From assembly GCA_051883395.1 (NCBI GenBank), contig JBJETQ010000048.1, positions 1-42,466 of the forward strand: 42,466 nt of DNA, read 5' to 3'. Below, piece after piece: positions 16,763 through 24,038 of this stretch (position 1 is the stretch's first letter; every line of letters begins with the position of its first letter). Position numbers and translations under genes: made by a program. The notes below the pieces were generated by a model, which saw nothing but the letters and a program-made list of their open reading frames with translations, ran no database searches and was not told the DNA's origin. The stretch comes from HGM11368 sp051883395. GTDB lineage: Bacteria; Bacillota; Clostridia; Christensenellales; UBA3700.

Positions 16763-16763
16763 T

Positions 16764-16893
16764 TTGCCCACTTATACTCCGATAAGGCAACAACAGAGCT
16801 ATAACAACACGCAATAACAAAAATTATTATAATTAATAATAAATTGAGAAGAATTATTTTATCTACGTCGGCAAAGCGCAAAGATGATATGAT
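16764..16893 (+). promoter_or_regulatory. pyrD-pyrE gap: hairpin, AT-rich stretch and likely pyrE promoter
   Basis: Just after pyrD, TTGCC(CAC)TTAT...ATAAGGCAA (16764-16790) can fold but lacks a T-run, so it is not a convincing terminator. An AT-rich stretch follows (16816-16860). TGATATGAT at 16885-16893 is an extended -10 without a good -35. The AGCGCA plus TATGATA arrangement here resembles the one upstream of pyrB. Confidence 0.4.
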
Positions 16894-16959
16894 AGTTATG
16901 CTCAGAGACGTTTGCTCGGGCAGAATAAAAAATAAGACAGGACAAAAAGGAGATATATT

Positions 16960-17544
16960 ATGACCCAGGAAGAAGCATTGGAAATTTACAAAAAGACGGG
17001 AGCGATTCTCAAAGGACATTTTCGTCTTACGTCGGGCAGACATTCCGACACTTATATGCAGAGCGCAAAGGTATTTGTCAATACGCAATACAGCGAAGCG
17101 CTGTGCAAAGGTCTTGCCGAAAAGTTGAAGGGTACCGAAGTAGATTTGGTCATCTCTCCGGCAATCGGCGGAATACTTATGGGATATGAAGTTGCCAGAC
17201 AACTTGGCAAACCCAACATCTTTGCAGAGAGAGAAAACGGCGAAATGATGTTGAGAAGGGGATTCAGCGTAGAACCCGGTACCAAAGTAATCGTATGCGA
17301 AGACGTCGTTACTACGGGCGGTTCGGTCAAAGAAGTAATTGCTCTTATGCAGTCCATGGGTGCGGAAGTTACGGCTGTGGCTTCCATAGTAGACAGAAGC
17401 AACGGTAAAGTGGACTTCGGAGTTAAGTTTGTCAATCTTATCAGTATGGACGTGGTATCTTACGAACCGGAAGACTGTCCTATCTGTAAGGAAGGCAAAC
17501 TTCCGCTCGTCAAGCCGGGCAGCAGACAAATTTTCAACAAATAA
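16960..17544 (+). CDS. pyrE: Orotate phosphoribosyltransferase
   Basis: 194-aa enzyme making orotidine 5'-phosphate from orotate and PRPP. The PRPP-binding motif is VIVCEDVVTTGGSVKE (about 109-124), preceded by the flexible loop region (AERENGEMMLRRGF). The C-terminal CPICKEGKLPLVKPGSR contains a CxxC and is common in clostridial and archaeal-type PyrE. AAGGAG lies 8 nt before the ATG. It completes the UMP pathway in this cluster apart from carAB, and is separated from pyrD by 197 bp with its own likely promoter. Confidence 0.95.
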   Translation: MTQEEALEIYKKTGAILKGHFRLTSGRHSDTYMQSAKVFVNTQYSEALCKGLAEKLKGTEVDLVISPAIGGILMGYEVARQLGKPNIFAERENGEMMLRRGFSVEPGTKVIVCEDVVTTGGSVKEVIALMQSMGAEVTAVASIVDRSNGKVDFGVKFVNLISMDVVSYEPEDCPICKEGKLPLVKPGSRQIFNK

Positions 17545-17606
17545 ACGGGGAGTTAGGCATAGTCGGCGTTGTCGAAACGACGATAAATGTCAAAACGAAA
17601 AAGTTA

Positions 17607-17623
17607 AAAAAACCGATACGTGT
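17607..17623 (-). repeat. Copy of the ACACGTATCGG-T6 motif (minus orientation)
   Basis: The reverse complement of 17607-17623 is identical over 17 nt to 4630-4646, and related to 20332-20350. It lies between pyrE and the PNP gene. Confidence 0.5.
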
Positions 17624-17639
17624 ATTAAAAAAACAAAGC

Positions 17640-17671
17640 AACACGCTGCTATCAGGTAAGACAAGCGTGTT
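17640..17671 (+). promoter_or_regulatory. Hairpin upstream of the PNP gene
   Basis: AACACGCT (17640-17647) pairs with AGCGTGTT (17664-17671) across a 16-nt loop; TGATAAAAA follows, so the T-tract is poor. It may be a weak terminator or a leader hairpin. No purine riboswitch core is present. Confidence 0.35.
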
Positions 17672-17706
17672 TGATAAAAAGGCGACCACGCCAAAGGAAG
17701 ACTATT

Positions 17707-18537
17707 ATGCAAGATTGGAAAGACGAGCTTGACAGGGCATACGACAGCCTGACAAAACAGATAGATTTCAAGCCGCAGGTAGCTATTGTGCTTGGTTCGG
17801 GGCTGGGCGGTTTTGCGGACAAGATTGAGTCTGCACGTGCGTTGCCGTACAGCAAGATAGAAGGTATGCCGCAAAGCACAGTCGAAGGTCATAAAGGTCA
17901 GTTCGTATTCGGCTATATCGGGGGTGTTGCCGTAGTAGCTATGCAGGGAAGATTGCATCTGTACGAAGGATATACGGCTCAACAGGCGGTCATGCCGATA
18001 AGACTTATGGCAATGATGGGTGCTGAATATCTCATCGTTACCAACGCAGCAGGTGGTATCAGTTTTAGAGAAGTCGGTACGCTTATGCTGATAACCGACC
18101 ATATATCGTGTATGGTAGCGTCTCCGCTCATAGGTCGTAATTATAACGACGTAGGAGTCAGATTCCCCGACATGACTCATGCATATTCCACTCAACTTGC
18201 GTCGATAGCCATGCAAGTGGCAAAGCAAGAAAAGATAGACCTGAAACAAGGCGTTTATATGCAGTTTTACGGTCCGCAGTTCGAGACACCTGCCGAGATA
18301 AAAATGGCTCGCACAATGGGAGCCGACGCTGTGGGCATGAGTACCACGATAGAAGTGATTGCCGCAAGTCATGCAGGCATGCAGGTGCTTGGAATATCTT
18401 GCATCACCAACCCGGCCGCAGGGCTTTCGCAAGGAACTTTGTCTCACGTTGACGTTCAGCATGCGGCAGATATAGCGGGAGAAAAACTTGGCAGACTTAT
18501 CTGCGAAACGATAAAAAGAATACCGGGACAGGCGTGA
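17707..18537 (+). CDS. punA: Purine nucleoside phosphorylase (PNP family 2)
   Basis: 276-aa trimeric-type PNP, cleaving purine nucleosides with phosphate. The N-terminal VLGSGLGGFADKIE is the phosphate loop, GRLHLYEGYTAQQ the substrate segment, LIVTNAAGGI the base-site strand, and MSTTIEVIAASHAGMQVLGISCITNPAAG the ribose/base region with the conserved Met and Asn. The ATG at 17707 has AAGGAAG about 8 nt upstream; an upstream extension of 12 codons is rejected. It lies 4 nt before an MTA/SAH deaminase-like gene, so nucleoside salvage is the likely shared job. Confidence 0.94.
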   Translation: MQDWKDELDRAYDSLTKQIDFKPQVAIVLGSGLGGFADKIESARALPYSKIEGMPQSTVEGHKGQFVFGYIGGVAVVAMQGRLHLYEGYTAQQAVMPIRLMAMMGAEYLIVTNAAGGISFREVGTLMLITDHISCMVASPLIGRNYNDVGVRFPDMTHAYSTQLASIAMQVAKQEKIDLKQGVYMQFYGPQFETPAEIKMARTMGADAVGMSTTIEVIAASHAGMQVLGISCITNPAAGLSQGTLSHVDVQHAADIAGEKLGRLICETIKRIPGQA

Positions 18538-18541
18538 AAAT

Positions 18542-19825
18542 ATGAAGTACAGATTTTATAACGCAAAAATTCTCACAGCAGAACACGGAATAATAGACGG
18601 AGAAATGTGGGTGGAAGAAGGTAAAATAACTTTCTTATCGCCTTGCTCGCCGCTCATTCTCAAACCGTGGGACAGAGAAATGGATATGCACGGCAATCTC
18701 GTTATGCCGCCTTTTAAGGACGCACACGCACATTCGCCAATGACTTTTCTCAGGTCATTTGCCGACGATTTGCCGTTGAAAAAGTGGCTGTTTGACAAGG
18801 TTTTTCCGTATGAAGCACAGCTTTGCGGCGACGACTGTTATTGGCTCAGCAGACTGGCAATTCTGGAATATCTATCGGGCGGAATAAGCGCCGTGAGCGA
18901 TATGTACTTTTATCTTGACGAAATCGCACAGGCATTTGTCGACAGCGGAATACGCAACGTCATAATGGAAGGTATCACTCAGAGCAACGGACCTAAGGAC
19001 AAGATGTGGGAAAGGCTTGACAAGGGCAGAAAAAATCTCGACGGCAAGGGCGGACTGATAGAATACAGACTGGGATTGCACGCCGAATACACCAACGATA
19101 TTGATAATATCGAAGCCTTTGCAGAGTATGCAAAAGTCAACAAATTGCCGGTGTGCATGCATATATCCGAGACAAGGTCGGAAGTAGATAATTGCATCAA
19201 GAAATACGGAAAATCACCGATAAAACTGATGAGCGACATAGGTATGTTCGACAACGGAGCAACGCTCTATCATTGCGTTCATATCGACGACGAAGACATG
19301 GACGTCATTGCTCGTGCAGGCGCAAGCGTAGTAAGTTGTCCTGCCAGCAATCTCAAACTTGCAAGCGGAATCGCTCCGCTGGAAAAGCTGCGTGCCAAGG
19401 GCGTAAATATCGGACTCGGTACAGACGGTGCGGCAAGCAACAACAGCCTTGATATGCTAAGAGAAACATATCTGGCGACAACCCTGCAAAAGTATATTTG
19501 CAACGACGCTTCGGCATTGCCTGCCGACGTAGTGCTGGAAATGGCTACAAAAGGCTCGGCAAAGGCGATGGGACTCAAAGAGCTTGACGGACTGTACGTG
19601 GGGGCTCAAGCAGATTTGTGCGTGATTAATCTGAATAAACCAAATATGCGCCCATACAACAACGTCATCAAAAACGTCGTCTATGCCGCCAACAAGTCAG
19701 ACGTGCTTATGACCATGGTAGCAGGCGTTATAAGATATGAAAACGGCGAGTTTTTCGTAGGAGAAAGCGTAGATAAGATTTATGCTATGGCAGAAAAGAT
19801 AACGAACCGCATCAAAAACAGGTGA
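18542..19825 (+). CDS. mtaD: Amidohydrolase, MTA/SAH deaminase type
   Basis: 427-aa metal-dependent hydrolase of the 5-methylthioadenosine/S-adenosylhomocysteine deaminase family. The metal His pair is in DAHAHSPMTFLRSFADDLPLKKWLFDK, which is the family motif with minor changes. Further ligands are in CMHISETRSEV (His and the Glu) and LYHCVHIDDEDMDV. The Asp ligand is in LGTDGAASNNSLDML. The C-terminal beta-domain ends with MVAGVIRYENGEF. Family members convert MTA to methylthioinosine or SAH to S-inosylhomocysteine. The adjacent PNP could then phosphorolyse methylthioinosine, though this is inference. It could also act on other aminopurine nucleosides. Confidence 0.88.
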   Translation: MKYRFYNAKILTAEHGIIDGEMWVEEGKITFLSPCSPLILKPWDREMDMHGNLVMPPFKDAHAHSPMTFLRSFADDLPLKKWLFDKVFPYEAQLCGDDCYWLSRLAILEYLSGGISAVSDMYFYLDEIAQAFVDSGIRNVIMEGITQSNGPKDKMWERLDKGRKNLDGKGGLIEYRLGLHAEYTNDIDNIEAFAEYAKVNKLPVCMHISETRSEVDNCIKKYGKSPIKLMSDIGMFDNGATLYHCVHIDDEDMDVIARAGASVVSCPASNLKLASGIAPLEKLRAKGVNIGLGTDGAASNNSLDMLRETYLATTLQKYICNDASALPADVVLEMATKGSAKAMGLKELDGLYVGAQADLCVINLNKPNMRPYNNVIKNVVYAANKSDVLMTMVAGVIRYENGEFFVGESVDKIYAMAEKITNRIKNR

Positions 19826-19839
19826 GAGTATAATCATAA

Positions 19840-20322
19840 ATGAGCAAAAACGGCAAGACAATCAAAACCGTAATATTGGTAATAGTAACGTTGGTGGTTG
19901 TGGCGGCTGTATTTCTTACCGTCTACTTTGTAGAAAAGAACGACAAGAGCAGATGGGACAAGAGTTATATAGGCAGCATCAATCAGAGCGACGGCTTACA
20001 ATGGTCGGTTGAGAGCGTTGATTTTGAAGGTACGCTGGAAGGCATGTCTGCCGCCGACGGAAAGATATGGGCGGTGATAAAGGTAAGCCTGACAGCCAAA
20101 TCGGATAAAACAGTCAAGCCGTCCGACTTTGAGTTGGAAGGCGTTGCGCCTTATACCGACGCAGAAAATTATTTTGCTGAAAAAATAAAGCTGAAAAAGG
20201 GCGAAACGCATGAGCTTCTCATTGCGTTTGAAGTAACCGAGAGCGTCAACGAACTGAGACTATATTGTTACGGTTATGCGGTGGCAATAGGCGGAAGTTT
20301 GCAGGGGGAAGAAATAAAATAG
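19840..20322 (+). CDS. Membrane-anchored protein, DUF4352/telokin-like candidate
   Basis: 160 aa with an N-terminal anchor (about residues 9-31, VILVIVTLVVVAAVFLTVYF) and an extracytoplasmic domain of alternating beta-strands. The pattern of a substrate-like loop, a conserved KWAV-like strand (GKIWAVIKVSLTAKSD), a DFEL turn and a final VNELRLYCY strand resembles the Ig-like DUF4352 fold, but this is a pattern judgement. There is no Cys lipobox. The ribosome site is weak: AGGTGA is 14 nt from the ATG, and TATAAT lies 6 nt upstream of it. Function unknown. Confidence 0.75.
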   Translation: MSKNGKTIKTVILVIVTLVVVAAVFLTVYFVEKNDKSRWDKSYIGSINQSDGLQWSVESVDFEGTLEGMSAADGKIWAVIKVSLTAKSDKTVKPSDFELEGVAPYTDAENYFAEKIKLKKGETHELLIAFEVTESVNELRLYCYGYAVAIGGSLQGEEIK

Positions 20323-20331
20323 TCAAAAAGT

Positions 20332-20399
20332 CGATACGTATCGGGTTTTTGAATCAATCGATTGAATTTTTGTCGGGTCAGCAACGGTCAGACAAAAAT
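20332..20399 (+). promoter_or_regulatory. Three dyads upstream of the ABC-F gene
   Basis: CGATACGTATCG (20332-20343) is a perfect 12-bp palindrome followed by GGTTTTT. TCAATCGATTGA (20354-20365) is a second perfect 12-bp palindrome. ATTTTTGTC (20366-20374) and GACAAAAAT (20391-20399) form a 9-bp stem with a 16-nt loop. The first may terminate the upstream gene; the set could form an attenuator for the ABC-F gene. Confidence 0.45.
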
Positions 20400-20455
20400 G
20401 ACACTACACAGCCAATAAAAACGAGTAAAAACAGAAGGATATATAGGAGCAAAAA

Positions 20456-22030
20456 ATGTTACAGGTAAACGACCTTTATTTGCAATTTGGCGGGAGAAAA
20501 CTTTTTGAAGACGTCAACTTAAAATTTACGGAAGGCAATTGCTACGGCGTTATCGGAGCGAACGGCGCAGGCAAGTCAACCTTTCTCAAAATTTTGTCGG
20601 GAGAACTGGAACCTACAAGGGGCATTGTTTCCATTGGCAAAAATCAAAGAATAAGCGTATTGGAACAGAACCAGAACAAGTATGACGACTGCACCGTGTT
20701 GAGAACGGTGTTGATGGGACATAAGAGACTGGTGGAGATAATGGACGAAAAGGACGCTTTGTATTGCAAGGAAGATTTTGACGAAGCAGACGGTCTCAAA
20801 GCGTCTAAACTGGAAGAAGAATTTGCGGAATTGGGCGGTTGGGAAGCAGAGAGCGACGCTGCGGCTTTGCTCAACGAACTCAAATTCGGAGAAGAATATC
20901 ACTATATGCTGATGAGTGAGCTGGACGGCAAACAAAAGGTCAAAATTCTGCTTGCGCAGGCGCTGTTCGGCAACCCCGATATACTTATTCTCGACGAGCC
21001 AACCAACAACCTTGACGCAAAGACGATAATGTGGCTGGAAAAATATCTTATGGAATTCAAAAACACGCTGATAATCGTGTCGCACAACCGCCACTTTCTC
21101 AACAAGGTATGCACACATATCTGCGACGTAGATTACGGACAAATCAATATGTTTGTGGGCAACTATGACTTTTGGTATGAAACCAATCAGTTGCTGGCCA
21201 AACAAGCCAGAGAAGCCAACAAAAAAGCCGAAGCAAGAGCAAAGGAATTGCAGGAATTTATCGCAAGATTTTCTGCCAACGCCAGCAAATCGAGACAGGC
21301 TACTTCTCGCAAGAAAGAATTGGAAAAGCTCACTCTCGAAGATATTAAGCCGTCAAGCAGAAAATATCCGTATATCAACTTTGACTTTGAAGGAGAACCC
21401 GGCAAGGATACTCTGACGGTAGAAGGCTTGACGAAAAAAGGCTTTTTTGAAGACGTAAGTTTTACCGTTCAAAAGGGAGAAAAGATTGCCTTTTTGTCCG
21501 ACAAGTCCATTGCAATATCTATGCTTTTTGATATTATTATGGGCAAGGAGCAAGCGGATAAGGGCGTCGTCAAGTGGGGCAAAACCATAAATCCAAGTTA
21601 CGTTCCGCAAAATTTCGACAGCTTTTTTGACGGGGTTGACCTGACGCTTGTTCAATGGCTCAATCAATACAGCAAGGACAATACCGAGAGCTATCTGAGA
21701 AGCTGGTTGGGCAGAATGTTGTTTTCGGGAGAAGAAGCTCTCAAAAAGGCAAAAGTCCTGTCGGGTGGAGAAAAAGTGAGATGTATGATGGCAAGAGCCA
21801 TGTTGCAGGCAGGCAACTTCCTTATTCTCGACGAGCCTACCAACCATCTTGATTTGGAATCTATACAGGCTCTCAACAAAGGAATGATAAATTATAAGGG
21901 AAGCATGCTGTTTGCTTCGCACGACCAGGAACTTATGCAGACTGTGGCAAACAGAATTATTGAAATCAACGGTACAAAGACCTTTGATAAACTTACAACT
22001 TACGAGGATTATCTCGAAATGATTGACTGA
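20456..22030 (+). CDS. ABC-F ATPase, YkpA/YbiT subfamily
   Basis: 524-aa soluble twin-NBD protein of the ABC-F class, which binds the ribosomal E-site region. NBD1 has Walker A GANGAGKST (about 36-44), signature-region SELDGKQKVKILLAQALFG (the YkpA/YbiT form of the motif) and Walker B ILILDEPTNNLD. The charged linker ARAKELQEFIARFSANASKSRQ (about 258-285) is typical. NBD2 keeps LSGGEKVRCMMARAM and FLILDEPTNHLD. Where its Walker A should be (about 343-362) the sequence reads EKIAFLSDKSIAISMLFDII, with no GxxGxGKS/T. There is no transmembrane segment. AGGAG is 6 nt before the ATG. Role may be translation factor or antibiotic protection; unresolved. Confidence 0.9.
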   Translation: MLQVNDLYLQFGGRKLFEDVNLKFTEGNCYGVIGANGAGKSTFLKILSGELEPTRGIVSIGKNQRISVLEQNQNKYDDCTVLRTVLMGHKRLVEIMDEKDALYCKEDFDEADGLKASKLEEEFAELGGWEAESDAAALLNELKFGEEYHYMLMSELDGKQKVKILLAQALFGNPDILILDEPTNNLDAKTIMWLEKYLMEFKNTLIIVSHNRHFLNKVCTHICDVDYGQINMFVGNYDFWYETNQLLAKQAREANKKAEARAKELQEFIARFSANASKSRQATSRKKELEKLTLEDIKPSSRKYPYINFDFEGEPGKDTLTVEGLTKKGFFEDVSFTVQKGEKIAFLSDKSIAISMLFDIIMGKEQADKGVVKWGKTINPSYVPQNFDSFFDGVDLTLVQWLNQYSKDNTESYLRSWLGRMLFSGEEALKKAKVLSGGEKVRCMMARAMLQAGNFLILDEPTNHLDLESIQALNKGMINYKGSMLFASHDQELMQTVANRIIEINGTKTFDKLTTYEDYLEMID

Positions 22031-22043
22031 TAAGGAGAAAAAT

Positions 22044-22532
22044 ATGAACGACATCGACAAAAAAATTATTGACATTCTCAAAAACGATAGCCGCTTGTCG
22101 GCGGACGCAATAGCCGCTATGCTTGGTATGAACGACGCAGACGTAGCCAAAAGAATAGAAGATATGCAGGATAGCGGAATTATTGTAAAGTATACCGCCG
22201 TAATCAATAGTGAGCTGACCAAAGACGAAAGCGTAACGGCGCTGATTGAAGTAAAAGTTACTCCGCAGTCCACTCACGGCTTTGACAATATTGCCAGAGA
22301 AATTATGGCATACGAAGAAGTATCCAGCGTATATCTTATGAGCGGCGCTTACGACCTTGTAGTAATGGTAGAAGGCGCAAACATAAAGCAAGTGGCAAGT
22401 TTTATCTCCGAAAAGCTGTCGGTGATGGACAACGTTTTGTCTACTGCAACCCACTTTATACTCAAAAAGTATAAGTCGGAAGGCGTGATATTGGACAAAA
22501 TTTACACTAAGAAAAGAGAAGTGATGGTATGA
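22044..22532 (+). CDS. Lrp/AsnC family transcriptional regulator
   Basis: 162 aa. The N-terminal helix-turn-helix (DKKIIDILKNDSRLSADAIAAMLGMNDADVAKRIEDMQDSG) is at about 4-44, then the RAM ligand-binding/oligomerisation domain with VTALIEVKVTP and the glycine-turn segment VYLMSGAYDLVVMVEG. The ATG at 22044 has AAGGAG 7 nt upstream. The stop overlaps the following aminotransferase start by 4 bp; such pairs are common in Clostridia and suggest amino-acid-responsive control of the transferase. Confidence 0.93.
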   Translation: MNDIDKKIIDILKNDSRLSADAIAAMLGMNDADVAKRIEDMQDSGIIVKYTAVINSELTKDESVTALIEVKVTPQSTHGFDNIAREIMAYEEVSSVYLMSGAYDLVVMVEGANIKQVASFISEKLSVMDNVLSTATHFILKKYKSEGVILDKIYTKKREVMV

Positions 22533-23710
22533 ATTACGACAAATATCTAAGCGAAAAGGTAAAGACAATCAAGCCTTCGGGCATAAGAAAGTTTTTCGAC
22601 ATGGCTGCCACCAGCAAGGATATTATATCTCTTGGCGTGGGAGAGCCTGATTTTGAAACGCCTTGGAACGCAAGGGAAAGAGCCATAAAATCTATAAGAC
22701 GGGGCGAAACTCAATATACTGCCAACAGCGGTCTGTTGGAACTGAGAAAGAAAATTGCTCAGTACCAACGACTGCGCTATGGGCTGGAATATGACCCGGA
22801 AAAAGAAATTGTGGTAACCGTTGGCGCCAGCGAAGCGATTGACCTGGCTTTTCGTACCCTTATTGACCCCGGCGACGAAGTGATAATTCCTGACCCTAGT
22901 TACGTGTCTTATGCTCCCGGTGTCGTTATGGCGGGCGGCGTGCCTGTCGGCGTAAAGTGCGAGCTTAAAGATAAGTTTGCGCTCAGCGTTGACAATCTCA
23001 AAAAGGCAGTTACGCCTAAGACCAAAGCCATAGTTCTGCCTTATCCAAACAATCCAACGGGCGCAATCATGACAAATGAAGAATTGCAGGCAATAGCTCC
23101 CGTAATTATCGAAAACGACCTTATGGTCATAAGCGACGAAATATACAGCGAGCTTACATACGGACTGACGCACACCTCTATCGCAAGCCTGCCGGGTATG
23201 AGAGAAAGAACTATCGTTATCAACGGTTTCAGCAAGGCTTTTGCAATGACAGGTTGGAGATTGGGATATTTCTGCGCTCCCGAAGCCCTTACGAAACAAA
23301 TGCTGAAAATACACCAATACGTCATCATGTGCGCTCCTACTGCTGCTCAGTATTGTGCGTTGGAAGCTCTGGAATCGGGTTTTAAAAACAATTTTGCAGA
23401 CGTGGCGAAAATGAGAGAAGAATACGATATGCGCAGGCGTTATCTGGTACACGAACTCAACGAGATTGGACTGGAAACCTATGAACCAAGGGGAGCATTT
23501 TACGTCTTTCCTAAGGTCAGCCGTCTGGGAATGGACGGAGAAGAATTTGCCAGCCGCCTTATACAAGAGCAGAAACTCGCCGTAGTACCCGGAAATGCCT
23601 TTGGACAATACGGCAGCGAGTACGTCAGAATCAGTTATGCGTATTCTATTGACAGCTTGCAAAAGGCAATGGTTAAAATAAAAGAGTTTGTAAAACGATA
23701 CATTATATAA
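22529..23710 (+). CDS. Class I/II pyridoxal-phosphate aminotransferase
   Basis: 393-aa fold-type I aminotransferase of the aspartate/aromatic (PatA-like) group. Hallmarks are SLGVGEPDFETPW, TVGASEAIDLAFR, YPNNPTGAIM, VISDEIYSELTY (PLP-pyridine Asp and Tyr), and the Schiff-base Lys in NGFSKAFAMTGWRLGYF, then the substrate Arg in YVRISYAYS. Sequence alone does not fix the substrate; paired Lrp control suggests an amino acid. A 371-aa antisense frame is a shadow. Confidence 0.93.
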   Translation: MNYDKYLSEKVKTIKPSGIRKFFDMAATSKDIISLGVGEPDFETPWNARERAIKSIRRGETQYTANSGLLELRKKIAQYQRLRYGLEYDPEKEIVVTVGASEAIDLAFRTLIDPGDEVIIPDPSYVSYAPGVVMAGGVPVGVKCELKDKFALSVDNLKKAVTPKTKAIVLPYPNNPTGAIMTNEELQAIAPVIIENDLMVISDEIYSELTYGLTHTSIASLPGMRERTIVINGFSKAFAMTGWRLGYFCAPEALTKQMLKIHQYVIMCAPTAAQYCALEALESGFKNNFADVAKMREEYDMRRRYLVHELNEIGLETYEPRGAFYVFPKVSRLGMDGEEFASRLIQEQKLAVVPGNAFGQYGSEYVRISYAYSIDSLQKAMVKIKEFVKRYII

Positions 23711-23737
23711 AAATAATCATAGATTATTAAATTTATC

Positions 23738-23770
23738 TTTTTGTAAATTATTTTAAAAGTTTTACAAAAA
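23738..23770. promoter_or_regulatory. Long AT-rich inverted repeat next to an orphan promoter
   Basis: TTTTTGTAAA (23738-23747) and TTTACAAAAA (23761-23770) are perfect 10-bp inverted arms 13 nt apart, ending 3 nt before the -35 of the promoter at 23774. Candidate operator, or an AT-rich hairpin ending the aminotransferase message. Confidence 0.4.
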
Positions 23771-23773
23771 ATA

Positions 23774-23802
23774 TTGACTTACAATTATTGGGGTGATATA
23801 CT
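23774..23802 (+). promoter_or_regulatory. Strong orphan promoter
   Basis: TTGACT (23774-23779), a 17-nt spacer and TATACT (23797-23802) with an extended TGA directly before it. No coding gene follows on this strand until after a terminator. Confidence 0.8.
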
Positions 23803-23808
23803 AGCATT

Positions 23809-23905
23809 GTAGATAGGAAAAAGAATATCCTATCACTCAAAATTACTCATAATTTTCCCCCTTATAAAAGAAAGGCGCAGTCATTAAGATTGCGTTTTTC
23901 TTTTT
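23809..23905 (+). ncRNA. Candidate small RNA (about 95 nt), C-rich, no ORF
   Basis: A transcript from the promoter at 23774-23802 would start near 23809 and end at the terminator below. It contains a 7-bp hairpin, GATAGGA (23812-23818) with TCCTATC (23828-23834). An unpaired stretch with TTTTCCCCC (23853-23861) follows, then the terminator hairpin. It contains no ATG. C-rich single-stranded motifs next to a terminator are a hallmark of Gram-positive sRNAs such as RsaE/RoxS and FsrA, which pair with Shine-Dalgarno sequences. Membership in those families is not claimed. Confidence 0.6.
23876..23905 (+). terminator. Rho-independent terminator of the orphan unit
   Basis: Stem CGCAGTC (23876-23882) / GATTGCG (23888-23894), loop ATTAA, one G-T pair, then TTTTTCTTTTT. 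Confidence 0.85.
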
Positions 23906-24038
23906 GTTTTTGATTTACTATTGGTTATATTAATTTTGCAACTCAACGCAAAAGTGCAACAAAATGTCAAAAAAATGTAAAATTGGCTTTACATAAAATA
24001 TAGGGTGCAAACTTGAATGTCTGCACCCCGACGGTTTT
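23906..24038. other. Rest of the 328-bp gap after the aminotransferase
   Basis: No ORF is seen. It holds the dyad TGTAAA-ATTGGC-TTTACA at 23976-23993 and the hairpin GGGTGCA (24003-24009) / TGCACCC (24022-24028). On the minus strand that hairpin is followed by TATATTTTAT, so it probably terminates the alpha/beta hydrolase message. Confidence 0.5.

Noticed and set aside
17545..17706. Purine riboswitch before the PNP gene
   Set aside because: The conserved purine aptamer loops and three-way junction are absent; only a simple hairpin with a weak tail is seen.
22547..23662. 371-aa open frame antisense to the aminotransferase
   Set aside because: Shadow of an intact, motif-complete gene; no promoter or ribosome site.
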